Assembly (NCBI RefSeq): GCF_016595795.1
Contig: NZ_JAENHN010000025.1
Span: forward strand, 8,689 to 72,688
Reading direction: 5' to 3'
Length of the DNA: 64,000 nt
Source: Clostridium yunnanense
Lineage (GTDB): Bacteria; Bacillota; Clostridia; Clostridiales; Clostridiaceae
The translations under genes and the position numbers were made by a program. Numbering within the stretch: the stretch's first letter is position 1; every line of letters begins with the position of its first letter. Below are positions 44,974 to 56,125 of this stretch, piece after piece. A model generated the notes under the pieces. It did not search any database. It saw only the letters and a program-made list of their open reading frames with translations, and was not told the origin of the DNA.

Positions 44974-46506
44974 CTATTCCCACTCAATAGTTGCTGGTGG
45001 TTTTGAAGTTATGTCATAAACAATTCTGTTTACTCCTTGAACTTCGTTAACTATTCTTCTTGATACCTTATCTAAAACTTCATATGGTATATGAGCCCAG
45101 TTTGAAGTCATTCCGTCTGAAGATGTGACTGCTCTAAGTGCTATAGTATGACAGTAAGTTCTTTCGTCTCCCATAACCCCTACACTTCTTATGTCAGGTA
45201 GAACGGCAAAGTATTGCCATATCTTGCCTTCAAGACCGTTTAGAGCGATTTCTTCTCTGTATATTGCATCAGCTTCTCTTACTATATGAAGCTTTTCTTC
45301 TGTTACTTCACCTAAAACTCTTATTGCAAGTCCTGGTCCTGGGAATGGCTGTCTCCATACTAAGTTATGAGGTATTCCAAGTTCTTCTCCAACAGCTCTA
45401 ACTTCATCTTTAAATAATTCTCTTAATGGTTCGATAAGTTCAAAATCTATATCTTCTGGAAGGCCTCCAACATTGTGGTGACTCTTTATAACTGCTGAAG
45501 TTCCTGTACCACTTTCAACAACGTCTGGATATATAGTTCCTTGCACTAAGAACTTAGCATCACCGATCTTGTTTGCTTCTTCTTCGAATACTCTTATGAA
45601 TTCTTCTCCGATGATCTTTCTCTTAGTTTCAGGATCTGCTTGACCTGCAAGCTTTGATAAAAATCTTTCTTGAGCATTAACTCTTATAAGGTTCATATCA
45701 AATTGTTCGCTGAAGATCTTTTCAACTTGATCGCCTTCATCTTTTCTAAGTAGGCCGTGATCAACAAAGATACAAGTTAATTGCTTACCAACTGCTTTAT
45801 GTACCATAACCGCTGCAACTGATGAATCAACACCACCAGAAAGTGCACAGATAAGCTTCTTATCTCCAACTAATTCTTTTATTTCTTTTATCTTCTCTTC
45901 CGCAAAGGAAGCCATAGACCATGTTCTTGAAAGTCCACATATATCATAAAGGAAGTTTTCAAGCATTTTCTTACCAAATGGAGTGTGTTCTACTTCTGGG
46001 TGGAATTGAACTCCATAAAGCTTCTTTTCTTCATTTTCCATAGCAGCTATTGGGCAAACATCAGTATGACCAGTTATCTTAAAGCCCTTTGGAGCTTCAG
46101 CTATGTAGTCAGTATGACTCATCCAGCATGTTTCAGTACTTTCTATATCTTTAAACAGCTTTGAAGTACTATCTAAGTTTACATTTGTCTTTCCATATTC
46201 TCTAACTGGAGCTGTAGCAACCTTTCCTCCAAGAATATGAGCCATTAATTGATCTCCGTAGCATATTCCTAGAACAGGTATACCAAGATCGAATATTTCG
46301 CTATCGATTGATGGAGAATCTTCTCCATAAACACTATTAGGACCACCAGTGAATATTACAGCACTTGGGTTCTTTGCTTTTATTTTTTCAACTCCGTAAG
46401 TGAAAGGAATGATTTCACAATATACTCCGCATTCTCTTACTCTTCTAGCTATAAGCTGATTATACTGTCCACCAAAGTCAACTACTAATACAATTTCCTT
46501 ATTCAT
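44974..46506 (-). CDS. guaA: GMP synthase (glutamine-hydrolysing)
   Basis: Converts XMP to GMP with ATP and glutamine, the last step of guanine nucleotide synthesis. 510 residues: class I glutamine amidotransferase domain (Cys82 in LGICYGDQ; His and Glu in [10 protein letters not shown]), ATP pyrophosphatase domain with the P-loop [19 protein letters not shown], and the C-terminal dimerisation domain ending [15 protein letters not shown] precedes the ATG. It lies 370 bases after guaB, with a leader hairpin between them. A 52-base internal piece of this gene is duplicated at 42752-42803. Confidence 0.97.
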   Translation of the reverse strand: MNKEIVLVVDFGGQYNQLIARRVRECGVYCEIIPFTYGVEKIKAKNPSAVIFTGGPNSVYGEDSPSIDSEIFDLGIPVLGICYGDQLMAHILGGKVATAPVREYGKTNVNLDSTSKLFKDIESTETCWMSHTDYIAEAPKGFKITGHTDVCPIAAMENEEKKLYGVQFHPEVEHTPFGKKMLENFLYDICGLSRTWSMASFAEEKIKEIKELVGDKKLICALSGGVDSSVAAVMVHKAVGKQLTCIFVDHGLLRKDEGDQVEKIFSEQFDMNLIRVNAQERFLSKLAGQADPETKRKIIGEEFIRVFEEEANKIGDAKFLVQGTIYPDVVESGTGTSAVIKSHHNVGGLPEDIDFELIEPLRELFKDEVRAVGEELGIPHNLVWRQPFPGPGLAIRVLGEVTEEKLHIVREADAIYREEIALNGLEGKIWQYFAVLPDIRSVGVMGDERTYCHTIALRAVTSSDGMTSNWAHIPYEVLDKVSRRIVNEVQGVNRIVYDITSKPPATIEWE

Positions 46507-46583
46507 TTGTACCCTCCATTTAGGTATAAAATTAGATATCAGTATTAAAAATACAATTATTGGTACTAATTATTTAAAGCAAC

Positions 46584-46662
46584 TATAGATACCAAGCATT
46601 AGATAAACTAAGTCATTAATATGCTTGATATTAAAGCTTCCATCTAAAACACGGTATCTATA
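46584..46662. repeat. Hairpin in the guaA leader
   Basis: TATAGATACC (46584-46593) pairs with GGTATCTATA (46653-46662), and AAGCAT with ATGCTT just inside it. The fold lies about 80 bases before guaA. It has no T-run, so it does not look like a plain terminator. It could be a regulatory leader or another dispersed hairpin. Confidence 0.45.
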
Positions 46663-46780
46663 TTGCATTTCAGTCTTTTAGTACGTACCAGTACGAATTA
46701 TTTATATGATACACATAAATTCTTTCGTGCATCCACTACTCATTATATTAGAACATAAACTATATATCAAGTTATTTGTG

Positions 46781-46873
46781 ATGTAGCACTTCATTTATAA
46801 TCTATATTTTCAAAAGATCCTGTAAGAACCCAGAACAGTTTTGAAAATAGTTTTAAGAGTGAAGTGGTACAAC
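46781..46873. repeat. Palindromic element after guaB (family 3 relative)
   Basis: ATGTAGCACTTCA (46781-46793) pairs with TGAAGTGGTACA (46860-46871) with one mismatch; inner pairs ATTTTC/GAAAAT and CTGT/ACAG. The outer arm resembles the motif ATGTACCA-TTCG at 5647 and 33656. It abuts the guaB stop and may end its transcript. Confidence 0.5.
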
Positions 46874-46878
46874 TTTAT

Positions 46879-48363
<1,485 letters not shown>

Positions 48364-48380
48364 TCATTTATGTATTTTGT

Positions 48381-48396
48381 TGCAAGTTAACTTGCA
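48381..48396. promoter_or_regulatory. Perfect 16-bp palindrome in the guaB leader
   Basis: TGCAAGTTAACTTGCA reads the same on both strands. It lies between the riboswitch terminator and the guaB start. It could be a protein-binding site or a hairpin affecting translation; I do not recognise the motif. Confidence 0.4.
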
Positions 48397-48435
48397 TATC
48401 ATGCACTAAATTTGAGTAACTATATAAATATAAAC

Positions 48436-48472
48436 AAAAAAAAGCCTATTAACTCAAAGTGAAGTTAATACG
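48436..48472 (-). terminator. Riboswitch-controlled terminator before guaB
   Basis: Minus strand TATTAACTT CACTTTG AGTTAATA followed by GGC and T7-8, about 35 bases after the aptamer. This is the off-switch of the guanine riboswitch. Confidence 0.85.
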
Positions 48473-48500
48473 CTATAAAAAACTATAGAATACCAATTTC

Positions 48501-48565
48501 ACTCATAGTCGGGAATTTACGGTTTCCGGTAGAGACTCCTTGCCTTATCCAAGGGATATACGAGT
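48501..48565 (-). ncRNA. Purine riboswitch aptamer, guanine type
   Basis: Read on the minus strand: ACTCGTATA, then CCTTG/CAAGG (P2), GTCTCTACC in the junction, CCGTAAA in L3, a P3 stem GGAA/TTCC, and closing GACTATGAGT, which pairs with ACTC in P1. The junction base that discriminates purines is C (GACTAT rather than GATTAT), so it should bind guanine or hypoxanthine. The L2 loop reads GATAAGG rather than the usual GATATGG. Followed by a terminator and guaB, it should switch guaB off when guanine is plentiful. Confidence 0.92.
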
Positions 48566-48595
48566 AATTTAGTTCGTTTTTATTAAATTTATTTA

Positions 48596-48624
48596 ATTAT
48601 AGATTATGAAGCTGGGCTTGTCAA
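48596..48624 (-). promoter_or_regulatory. Consensus sigma-A promoter of guaB
   Basis: TTGACA (48624-48619), 17 bases, TATAAT (48601-48596) on the minus strand: a perfect consensus at perfect spacing. The start of transcription would be about 48589, a few bases before the riboswitch. Confidence 0.9.
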
Positions 48625-48907
48625 TTATTATCGATAGAAATGTTTTTGGAAAATTTGATTGATGTTTTTATTGCATTTATAGATATATGTGATGTTTTTA
48701 TTGCATTATTATGTAAATGTTTAACTTGGTTTAGTTTTCATATTATTGATTTATGAATATACACTTACCATACATCTCCCGTTATAAATTCTATCCATTA
48801 TAAATCCACAGCTAACTGATTTATGCTCAACTTATAAATTAAAATAAGTTTAATTAGCATTAAAAATTATACATAAAAAATAGCACCTCAATTTGAGGTG
48901 CTACTTT
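48625..48907. other. Non-coding stretch between guaB promoter and pilus operon end
   Basis: AT-rich DNA with a 17-base direct repeat, GATGTTTTTATTGCATT, at 48661 and 48691, and the terminator of the DUF5057-type gene. No gene seen. Confidence 0.6.
48876..48906 (-). terminator. Terminator of the pilus operon
   Basis: TAGCACCTCAA TTTG AGGTGCTA stem followed on the minus strand by TTTTTTAT, overlapping the stop codon region of the last gene. Confidence 0.85.
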
Positions 48908-51900
48908 TTAAAATAAATCTTGCAAGTCTTGACATGTAATTGTAATCGGCCTGCTTGTACCATTTAATGTAACATTATTAGTGTACGAATCATTATTACC
49001 TAACTTTACATTATACTGTATTAGATAATTACTATCTATATTACTATTTGCAAACTGAATCGTAAACTTATTTTCATTTCCATTAAACCTAGTTATATTG
49101 AAATTCGTTAGCTCTGTAAGCGTATCATTAGCCTCTTTCCTATACAACTTAAATTTATCAGTAGTCACATTTGCTATATTATCATCTAAATCAATCGTAA
49201 CCAATGGATTTAAGTCTTTAGTAGTAAAACTAATTCCAAAAGTTGCACCAGAATTTTTAGTCAGTTCAACATTTCCTGTACTTAAATTACCATTAGTATA
49301 TAAACCATGAGAAATCGTAGCAGTTGGACTTACTGAAAAGTCTATACTTTGATTGTTATGAGCGTAGTCAAATGTCTTCGTAATACTTTTTGTAGTAACA
49401 CTATAACCATTAGGACAAGTAACCAAATCAAATCTATACACTCCTGTCGTTATACCACTTATAAATTTACTTCCATTAAAATCAACAGTATTAACAAGAA
49501 CATTGTCTTTGTTATATACTTCAACTTTGGCAGTCCCTAGGGCTATGCTATTAATTCCTGTATAAATATTTATTGTAGCTTTACCTTCATTTACTGGAAT
49601 ATTAAGAGTATAATCACTTGTCTGAGGAGTTGAAATGTCTTTAACATTATAGCTTAACTTCCCATTTATTGCTATCTGTCCACTTTTATTCAACTTAAAC
49701 TTGAATTCTTTAGATTGCTGTTTATTGTTTGCATCAGGTGAAAATATTACATTGTTATACTGAAGATAATTTCCTCCACTAGTAACCTGTACTTGGTCTT
49801 GATCATACTTTCCGGTTATATCATACTTTATATTTGATATCGTTGTATTTATGTCTTGACTTGATTTATTTGCTGTAGCAGTAACAGCAACAGTTGCTTC
49901 ATCTCCAACTAAATATCCCGTAGGGTCATAGGATGCCGACAATGATATTGTAGGATCATCAATGATATAAACTGTTCTTGTTTCGGGAATAGGAGATGCG
50001 CCCTGAGGATCCGATACTTCAACTACTACAGTAAGGGTATTAACTCCTGGCTTAATATACTGTTCTTTTGTAAAGCTAATTGGAATGCTTTCACCTTGTT
50101 TTTTATTTGCTCCATCTGTTGAGCAAAGTACAGTATTTCCACTCTTCACAGTAACTTTATAGTTTATTGGATCATTATCTCTATCTCTCGGAATGAATGA
50201 AAATGATAAATTTTCTTGATTCCTTGATAATTTCACCCCTTCTTCAGATAAGTTACTCACTTCTATTGTTGGTGCATGGTTTGCCCCTCTTTCAGCTTTA
50301 ACCATGGTATTTACAAAAAGCTTCTTTTCATCATCCGCATAGCCGCTCTTATGTCCAGTACCTGAATAAGTTATATTACCCTTCGAATAGGTATAATAAT
50401 AATTTCTAGCATCATACTGATTATATCCATTTCCATTAGGTTTAAGTGTATACCATGGAACAATATCCGGATCTTCAAGATTTAATTGATACCATTGATA
50501 GTGCGTAGGCGCAACCCCAATATCCCCTAAGGTAAATGGGTATTGGTTAACAAGCCCATCATTTATCTTATAAACACTACTAGATTCCACAGTATATGAT
50601 CCTGCTGTAGCAGAAGTATCATATTGTTTTAAGATTCCTTGTGTTAATCCAAGAGACACTTTTCCTGCATTGGCATCAGTACTGTTAAGTGAATCATGAG
50701 GAATTGTTCTATTTTCATAAGTACCAGTACTAATATTAAAGTTCTGATAAATATCTAACTGGCTAGTATTGTCAGGATCAATAAATCTAGATTGTCCAAT
50801 TATATCCTTAAAGGCATGGGTTATGTTTTTAGAATTCTTATCAGTTACATCAACAGTTTTAAAATATCTATAAGTCAATGTATCATGTGTAAACATAACA
50901 CTTTGTCCTGTTTTTATAAACGACTTTATTTTTCCTATACTTTCTGCTGGTAAATCATCATTTCCATAACTATCTGCAAAACCAAGTATAAGCATATCAT
51001 AATTACCATTTAAGTCATGAGTAGTTAAATAAGTATTAAAATCTGTAGTGGAAATTGATTTAATAGTCAATGTGTAGTCCCTTAGATTTTTAATTAACCC
51101 TTGTATTCCAGAGTCTGTTGACAAGTTTAAATTATTATTACTTTTTGGGTAAACTTGTAGTACTCTAACAATTGGCTTTTTATTTGAGGGTGCTTGATAG
51201 TCTAGCACACCAGTTTTATAAACCTTCACATTATTAGAGTTTACTATCTCTAACTTCCAGGTCAATCTTCCTACAAATTGATCGTCTAAAGTATACTGAA
51301 TATTTCCATTGTTATATTCACCATTACTTGTACTAATGTTAGTTATAGATTTTACTAGTTCCTTGTCTTTAAACAATCCATCACCATTTAGATCTAGATA
51401 AAGATTAGCTTTCATTCCACTTTCATTATTATCTGTATTTAGACTGAATGTAAGGTTTATGAGTCTATCACTATTAGTCTCAGCTGGTATACTATTTAAG
51501 GTTAATATTGGTCTTTTCTTCATAGTTGTATCTTTATACTTAGTTACTATACTATCTAGTGTTATTGAGGTTTGACTTACATTTTTAATAAGATTATTTG
51601 TACTCAAGCTATTAAAATTTGAATATAACTTAGAGTTATTAGTTGCACTTTGAGTAAATATCTCTTTAGCTATATATACTAACTGCCCTGAATTTATGTT
51701 CTGCATTATTTCGTTAGCTCTCTTATTAGTAATATCATTTTCACTATAATATTCCACATAAGTTTTATTATCCCCAGTATTCCCTACTCTAGCAACGCCT
51801 GTCCACTTTGTGTCATTCAACATTCCCAGCACATTATTTCCTCTATTATCTTTTAACCCATTGTATACTTCTCTACCATAAGGTAAGTATCTTGTTTTCG

Positions 51901-52252
51901 TGCCTGAAAATGGCGATGAGTACGCAGCAGAACTTGTGGTATCATTATTTCCTATTACAATAACATCATACTTTCCATTAATCTGCTCTACGCTAGATAT
52001 ATATTCAGCCATTGTCATATGTCTTACTGTAACACTCATGTTCTGAATTTTAGTGGATATTGTCTCAGTACCAGAAGTTGCTGTACTTCGACTAGTAAGA
52101 CTAAATTTGTCCCCCGGCTCAATTTCAAGTATTGATATTGATGTCCTACTAATACTTGCTTTAGTAATAAATCTAGTAGTTAGAAATATACCTGAAATAA
52201 TAAAAATAATTGCAAAAACTAATGCTGTCTTTTTAATAATACCTTTTTTCAC
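48908..52252 (-). CDS. Large secreted/anchored DUF5057-type protein of the pilus operon
   Basis: 1114 residues, with an N-terminal hydrophobic helix (IIKKTALVFAIIFIISGIFLTTRF) as signal or anchor. It has two related domains, each starting with ISILEIEPGDKF or VRVLQVYPKS and containing 'YDVIVIGNND' or 'YDMLILGFADSYG'. The second also has SFIKTGQSVMFTHDTL. The layout is like a glutamine-amidotransferase/ThuA-type Rossmann fold. This resembles the clostridial DUF5057 family by memory. Residues ~680-1114 are several beta-sandwich, Ig-like domains. The GTG start has AAGGTGG upstream. It is the last gene of the pilM-N-O-pilin operon. A surface adhesin or pilus-tip role is a guess. Confidence 0.7.
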   Translation of the reverse strand: MKKGIIKKTALVFAIIFIISGIFLTTRFITKASISRTSISILEIEPGDKFSLTSRSTATSGTETISTKIQNMSVTVRHMTMAEYISSVEQINGKYDVIVIGNNDTTSSAAYSSPFSGTKTRYLPYGREVYNGLKDNRGNNVLGMLNDTKWTGVARVGNTGDNKTYVEYYSENDITNKRANEIMQNINSGQLVYIAKEIFTQSATNNSKLYSNFNSLSTNNLIKNVSQTSITLDSIVTKYKDTTMKKRPILTLNSIPAETNSDRLINLTFSLNTDNNESGMKANLYLDLNGDGLFKDKELVKSITNISTSNGEYNNGNIQYTLDDQFVGRLTWKLEIVNSNNVKVYKTGVLDYQAPSNKKPIVRVLQVYPKSNNNLNLSTDSGIQGLIKNLRDYTLTIKSISTTDFNTYLTTHDLNGNYDMLILGFADSYGNDDLPAESIGKIKSFIKTGQSVMFTHDTLTYRYFKTVDVTDKNSKNITHAFKDIIGQSRFIDPDNTSQLDIYQNFNISTGTYENRTIPHDSLNSTDANAGKVSLGLTQGILKQYDTSATAGSYTVESSSVYKINDGLVNQYPFTLGDIGVAPTHYQWYQLNLEDPDIVPWYTLKPNGNGYNQYDARNYYYTYSKGNITYSGTGHKSGYADDEKKLFVNTMVKAERGANHAPTIEVSNLSEEGVKLSRNQENLSFSFIPRDRDNDPINYKVTVKSGNTVLCSTDGANKKQGESIPISFTKEQYIKPGVNTLTVVVEVSDPQGASPIPETRTVYIIDDPTISLSASYDPTGYLVGDEATVAVTATANKSSQDINTTISNIKYDITGKYDQDQVQVTSGGNYLQYNNVIFSPDANNKQQSKEFKFKLNKSGQIAINGKLSYNVKDISTPQTSDYTLNIPVNEGKATINIYTGINSIALGTAKVEVYNKDNVLVNTVDFNGSKFISGITTGVYRFDLVTCPNGYSVTTKSITKTFDYAHNNQSIDFSVSPTATISHGLYTNGNLSTGNVELTKNSGATFGISFTTKDLNPLVTIDLDDNIANVTTDKFKLYRKEANDTLTELTNFNITRFNGNENKFTIQFANSNIDSNYLIQYNVKLGNNDSYTNNVTLNGTSRPITITCQDLQDLF

Positions 52253-52336
52253 AAAATCACCACCTTATAACCTTAATAAATGTAAGATTTTACGACTTTA
52301 TATTTCTCTTCATAACATATAGAAACTTTTACTTAA

Positions 52337-52888
52337 CTAACTATGATTTCTAAAATTTATAGTTGTGCGTACTGTATAAGTATAAGTTCGTCCAGAATAA
52401 TTCTTAGCCAAACTTATTGATATATTAATACCTCTGCATGTACTGTGACCATCCACAAGTGGAACAGCATTATCGATAGAATTTACTGTTATTGATTGGA
52501 TATCTTGTCCTACCTGTGTTCGAGTGGTTGTTCCATCTTGATTCACTACGGTTTCAGTTAGCACATGGTTTCTAAGCTCATAATTAATATTACCATTTTG
52601 CTGTAGAGTTTGAAATGTAATACTAAAAATATTACATGTAGTCAATCCTACAACAGGAGTACCATTATCTGAAATGATCCCTACTATGGATCTAGCTTCC
52701 ATAATCTTTTTAGATATCTTTGATAGCGAATCTTCTCCACTCTTTTGGAGATCTAAATTTATCTGAGTTTCATTTATAGTTCTAGTATTGGTTAGAAAAA
52801 AAGAATATACTACCCCTAGCACCAACACAGTAATACCTAAAGCCAATATTAACTCTAATACAGTAAATCCTTTTCGCTTACTTTTCAT
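52337..52888 (-). CDS. Type IV prepilin-like minor pilin (PilW-like)
   Basis: About 183 residues. Prepilin leader KSKRKG before F-T-V-L-E-L (cleavage after Gly, Glu at +5), then a hydrophobic helix (ILALGITVLVLGVVYSFFL), then a beta-rich C-terminal domain. It has the size and position of minor pilins that prime pilus assembly. I chose the ATG at 52888; the TTG at 52894 overlaps the GAGGGG site. It lies between the 778-residue protein and the DUF5057-type protein in one operon. Confidence 0.85.
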   Translation of the reverse strand: MKSKRKGFTVLELILALGITVLVLGVVYSFFLTNTRTINETQINLDLQKSGEDSLSKISKKIMEARSIVGIISDNGTPVVGLTTCNIFSITFQTLQQNGNINYELRNHVLTETVVNQDGTTTRTQVGQDIQSITVNSIDNAVPLVDGHSTCRGINISISLAKNYSGRTYTYTVRTTINFRNHS

Positions 52889-52902
52889 CTCCAACCCCTC
52901 AG

Positions 52903-55239
52903 TTATCTATTGATTCTCCAGTAATCGCTTCTTATACAAGAACTGTAATCTATGTTCTCAGTCGCCTCTCCTGCTCTAGTGATTCCAGTGATTCCAGTTA
53001 TTTGTGAGTTAATTGTTTTACCGCTGTTAAATAGCGCTTGTAAATTATACGTACTAATTAATTTCTGAACTAGTTTTCCATCATAATCTATTTGAACATG
53101 AGAACCTTGTAAAAAACTAATATTCTTTGTTGTTATAATTGTACCAGTAAAATTTAAATTTTTATTATCAAAAACAACATCACAGTTTGTTATTATTATA
53201 CCTCTTTTATTATTTATATTAATTACTTTGCTATATTGATTTAATGAATTAATTGAAGTGGGATCACCTAGCAATATAGGTCTAGTTACTCCAGAGTGAA
53301 TATACTCTTCTTCGATTATACCATTAACATCATCTGAATGCTCTGCATTGTCTGGAAAATTAGTTAAATTACTAACAGTTTTATCAACTATCATAGCATT
53401 GTACTTTTGCAAAAGTGGATCATTTGCTTGATCAGTACCTATTATATCGCTATTATTAAAACTCCCCATTTCATATGCTTGATTGGCATATTCTTTTCTT
53501 TTATTAATTAACTTAGCAGTCTTATCGACACTTTCAGGAACAGGAGCTCTAGCTTGTCCATCACTTATATATGCTCCAGATATATAAAGTTTATCCACAC
53601 CGCCTTGTAAATGGATTGAGCCTTGATTTTGCTGTATCTCTGTTCGATTGGCTGTTAATAAAAAATAATCTTTTTTGTGAGCCATAAGCATATCAGCACC
53701 ATTTCTTCTACTTACCAATTGCAATGGGGCTAGGTATTGAAACTGATAATCATCAGGAGTATTCGTGATTGGAGAAGTATACGCTAAATAATTGCCCTTA
53801 ACTGCAATAGATTCACCGGTTTGATAATTTTCATTATTTTCTCCCACTCTTATATATGCAGAACCCAAGATATATGCATCATTATTAATTGTTATACTAC
53901 TAGTTCCCAGTGCTCTGTTTACTATTATACTACTAGATGATTTTGATTTTCTCGATACATCAACACTATCATCAGTTAGATCGTTAACTGCATAGAGGTT
54001 ATTTATACCTACAGTAGTGTTATCAGCATTGAAAGTAAAATCGTTATAAACTACCATATCTGTGTTAACATTCAGTGTATTATTAGAAATATAGCTATCG
54101 GTCCTCTTTATTTTACCTAAATTAACATTGTTCGCGTAGAGATTACCGCCGTTAACATTAACATTACTATTCTGCTTCACATTAAAAGTACTAGGGGTGA
54201 CTACATTACCATTGAAATTCACTTCAACTCGATTCAATGTTGTCATCTCTGTTGACCCAGTAATTTCTGTAGGATCTATATTTATATTTATCCCTCCATC
54301 ATATTTTGTATATACGATTCCATTATCATTATTCCGTTGTTCCTCACCTTTTACAAACACATCCCCATTTACTGTAAGATTTCCTTTAACATACATATTA
54401 CCATCAGCTACAATAGATTTTTGGAGCAATGGATTGTTAACAACGTTATGGTTAGTTAAATCCGGTGCACTAATATTATATCTCGCTTCAATTTCTCTTC
54501 TTACTCCATCAGTAGAGGTAAATACTGATGCTAAAGTAACAGGCAAAACTGCTGTTGTACCATTGATCTGAGCTGAAATCTCAGTGGCAGTTAATGGAGT
54601 GTAGTTAAGACTTACAACAGCAGTACTGTTAAGTTCAAAATTAGATCTCACCACACTATTAGTACCATCAAGTAATAAATAATTGTAATTACGAGTTCCA
54701 TCAGGATTTGTGATAACGCAGTATGATAAATTGACATTCAAAAACTCAAAGTATGATTTATCAAATACTGCTTTAAGTTTAGTGTTAATATCAGCTAAAT
54801 TGATGGTTCCATCTTCATTTACATAATGTAATGTGTTTGCAGGAGTGTTATCCCCATTCTCATCTTTCTTCCAAAGCAAATAGTTAATATTATTGGTATT
54901 CTGTTGGTCCCTAACAGCATCATTTATATAGTCATAGTAATTGGAATTATTAGGTGGATGTGCTTTTAGATCTTCAATTTGATTATTTATGTTATTATTG
55001 GCTTTTATAACATCCGAATTAGCCTTTTTTATAGCCGTATTTACAGCCACTTGTATTATTTTCTTTGCCGCATCTATACCTGATTCTGAACCATAAAGAT
55101 TCTCTATCTTTTTACTTTCTACTTTTCTAAGCTTATAACTAGATAGAGATAATGATAATATTGCAGTTCCAACAGTGAACAATATTGCAAAAACTGCAAC
55201 AACGGTTACTAATGTAGATCCTTTTTTTTTCATAACCAT
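52903..55239 (-). CDS. Large PilX-like pilus-associated protein with beta-helical segments
   Basis: 778 residues. The N terminus MVMKKKGSTLVTVVAVFAILFTVGTAILSLSLSS resembles PilX/GspK-type minor pilins: basic, Gly, hydrophobic helix, but Ser-Thr-Leu-Val after the Gly and no Glu at +5. The body has several stretches of short parallel-strand repeats (VADGNMYVKGNLTVNGDVFVKG at about 277-300; INNDAYILGSAYIRVG near 440; IHLQGGVDKLYISGAYI near 550; NLNFTGTIITTKNISFLQG near 700), suggesting a beta-helix as in bactofilin-like proteins. Ribosome site GGGGGAG. It probably acts at the pilus tip or base with the two neighbouring prepilins. The exact role is unknown. Confidence 0.7.
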   Translation of the reverse strand: MVMKKKGSTLVTVVAVFAILFTVGTAILSLSLSSYKLRKVESKKIENLYGSESGIDAAKKIIQVAVNTAIKKANSDVIKANNNINNQIEDLKAHPPNNSNYYDYINDAVRDQQNTNNINYLLWKKDENGDNTPANTLHYVNEDGTINLADINTKLKAVFDKSYFEFLNVNLSYCVITNPDGTRNYNYLLLDGTNSVVRSNFELNSTAVVSLNYTPLTATEISAQINGTTAVLPVTLASVFTSTDGVRREIEARYNISAPDLTNHNVVNNPLLQKSIVADGNMYVKGNLTVNGDVFVKGEEQRNNDNGIVYTKYDGGININIDPTEITGSTEMTTLNRVEVNFNGNVVTPSTFNVKQNSNVNVNGGNLYANNVNLGKIKRTDSYISNNTLNVNTDMVVYNDFTFNADNTTVGINNLYAVNDLTDDSVDVSRKSKSSSSIIVNRALGTSSITINNDAYILGSAYIRVGENNENYQTGESIAVKGNYLAYTSPITNTPDDYQFQYLAPLQLVSRRNGADMLMAHKKDYFLLTANRTEIQQNQGSIHLQGGVDKLYISGAYISDGQARAPVPESVDKTAKLINKRKEYANQAYEMGSFNNSDIIGTDQANDPLLQKYNAMIVDKTVSNLTNFPDNAEHSDDVNGIIEEEYIHSGVTRPILLGDPTSINSLNQYSKVININNKRGIIITNCDVVFDNKNLNFTGTIITTKNISFLQGSHVQIDYDGKLVQKLISTYNLQALFNSGKTINSQITGITGITRAGEATENIDYSSCIRSDYWRINR

Positions 55240-55252
55240 GCATCATCTCCCC

Positions 55253-56113
55253 CTATTCTCCAAGATTTTTATATTGCTCTAGATGTGCTATTTGCTGCCC
55301 ATCTGAGTTGTAAACGGTCATATCTAGCCTAACTGAATTTTCTACTGCTACATACTTTCTATTATCTTCATAACTTGTAAAGGTATTTACTCTGCCTAAA
55401 CTATTAATTATCGTGTATCTAGCTTGGGTTGTTTCAGGCTTATTGATATAAAGATTAAAGTCACTATCTGTATTGTTTTCCACCTTAATTTTAAGTATAC
55501 TATCCTCAGTATAATGTCCATCTATATCTATAACTATATTATTGTTTTGCAGAAAATCCGCTTGAGGAAAATCCCATAAAGCCCTATTATCCCCCTCAGT
55601 ATAGATGTAATACTGCCCTTCTGAAAAGTTAATTTGCAGTGAAATCTGTTCTTCATTAATTGTATACTCATTTCCATTGGCATGCATTTGCTCGATACTG
55701 TTAACAGTAATTATATTGTTAAACACAGAACCTCCATTAACATTGGCAGAGTCATGATTGACTGCAGTAATTCTCACACCTACTCTATACTTATAATTAT
55801 GAGCATCAGCAACATTACCGTTAGAATCATAATATATGACCCCTTCACTTGGTGCAGCTACTGCAACAAATGAAGGAAATTTAGTACTTAACTGATTAAA
55901 TAGATTAGCTGTATCTGTAGCATTAATAGGTTTTATGGTTTCTAGTACCTTTTGCACTAAATAAGTCCCTTGCTGCTTCTCTTTTCCTTCCACACTGTTT
56001 TTTACAGCAGATAAGCCAAGATATCCTATTGGAGCTATTATTATTCCTAATATAGCTATGCTTACTAAAACTTCTATTAAGGTAAGGCCTTTTTTCTTAT
56101 TTCTAATCTTCAT
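55253..56113 (-). CDS. Type IV prepilin-like minor pilin (PilV-like)
   Basis: 286 residues. Classical prepilin N terminus: KIRNKKKG before L-T-L-I-E-V (Glu at +5), then VLVSIAILGIIIAPIGYLGLSAV. A long beta-rich C-terminal region follows. PilD would cleave after the Gly and methylate the new N terminus. Strong AAAGGAGAAGG site. It is directly after pilO in the operon. Confidence 0.87.
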   Translation of the reverse strand: MKIRNKKKGLTLIEVLVSIAILGIIIAPIGYLGLSAVKNSVEGKEKQQGTYLVQKVLETIKPINATDTANLFNQLSTKFPSFVAVAAPSEGVIYYDSNGNVADAHNYKYRVGVRITAVNHDSANVNGGSVFNNIITVNSIEQMHANGNEYTINEEQISLQINFSEGQYYIYTEGDNRALWDFPQADFLQNNNIVIDIDGHYTEDSILKIKVENNTDSDFNLYINKPETTQARYTIINSLGRVNTFTSYEDNRKYVAVENSVRLDMTVYNSDGQQIAHLEQYKNLGE

Positions 56114-56125
56114 AAGCCTTCTCCT

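Noticed and set aside
44974-45000. guaA 3' end as an attachment site of an integrated island
   Set aside because: No integrase and no repeat of the terminal bases are present. Only an internal guaA piece is duplicated at 42752-42803.
48661-48707. 17-base direct repeat, GATGTTTTTATTGCATT, twice
   Set aside because: Only two copies in AT-rich DNA without spacer regularity; not a CRISPR array or a supported element.
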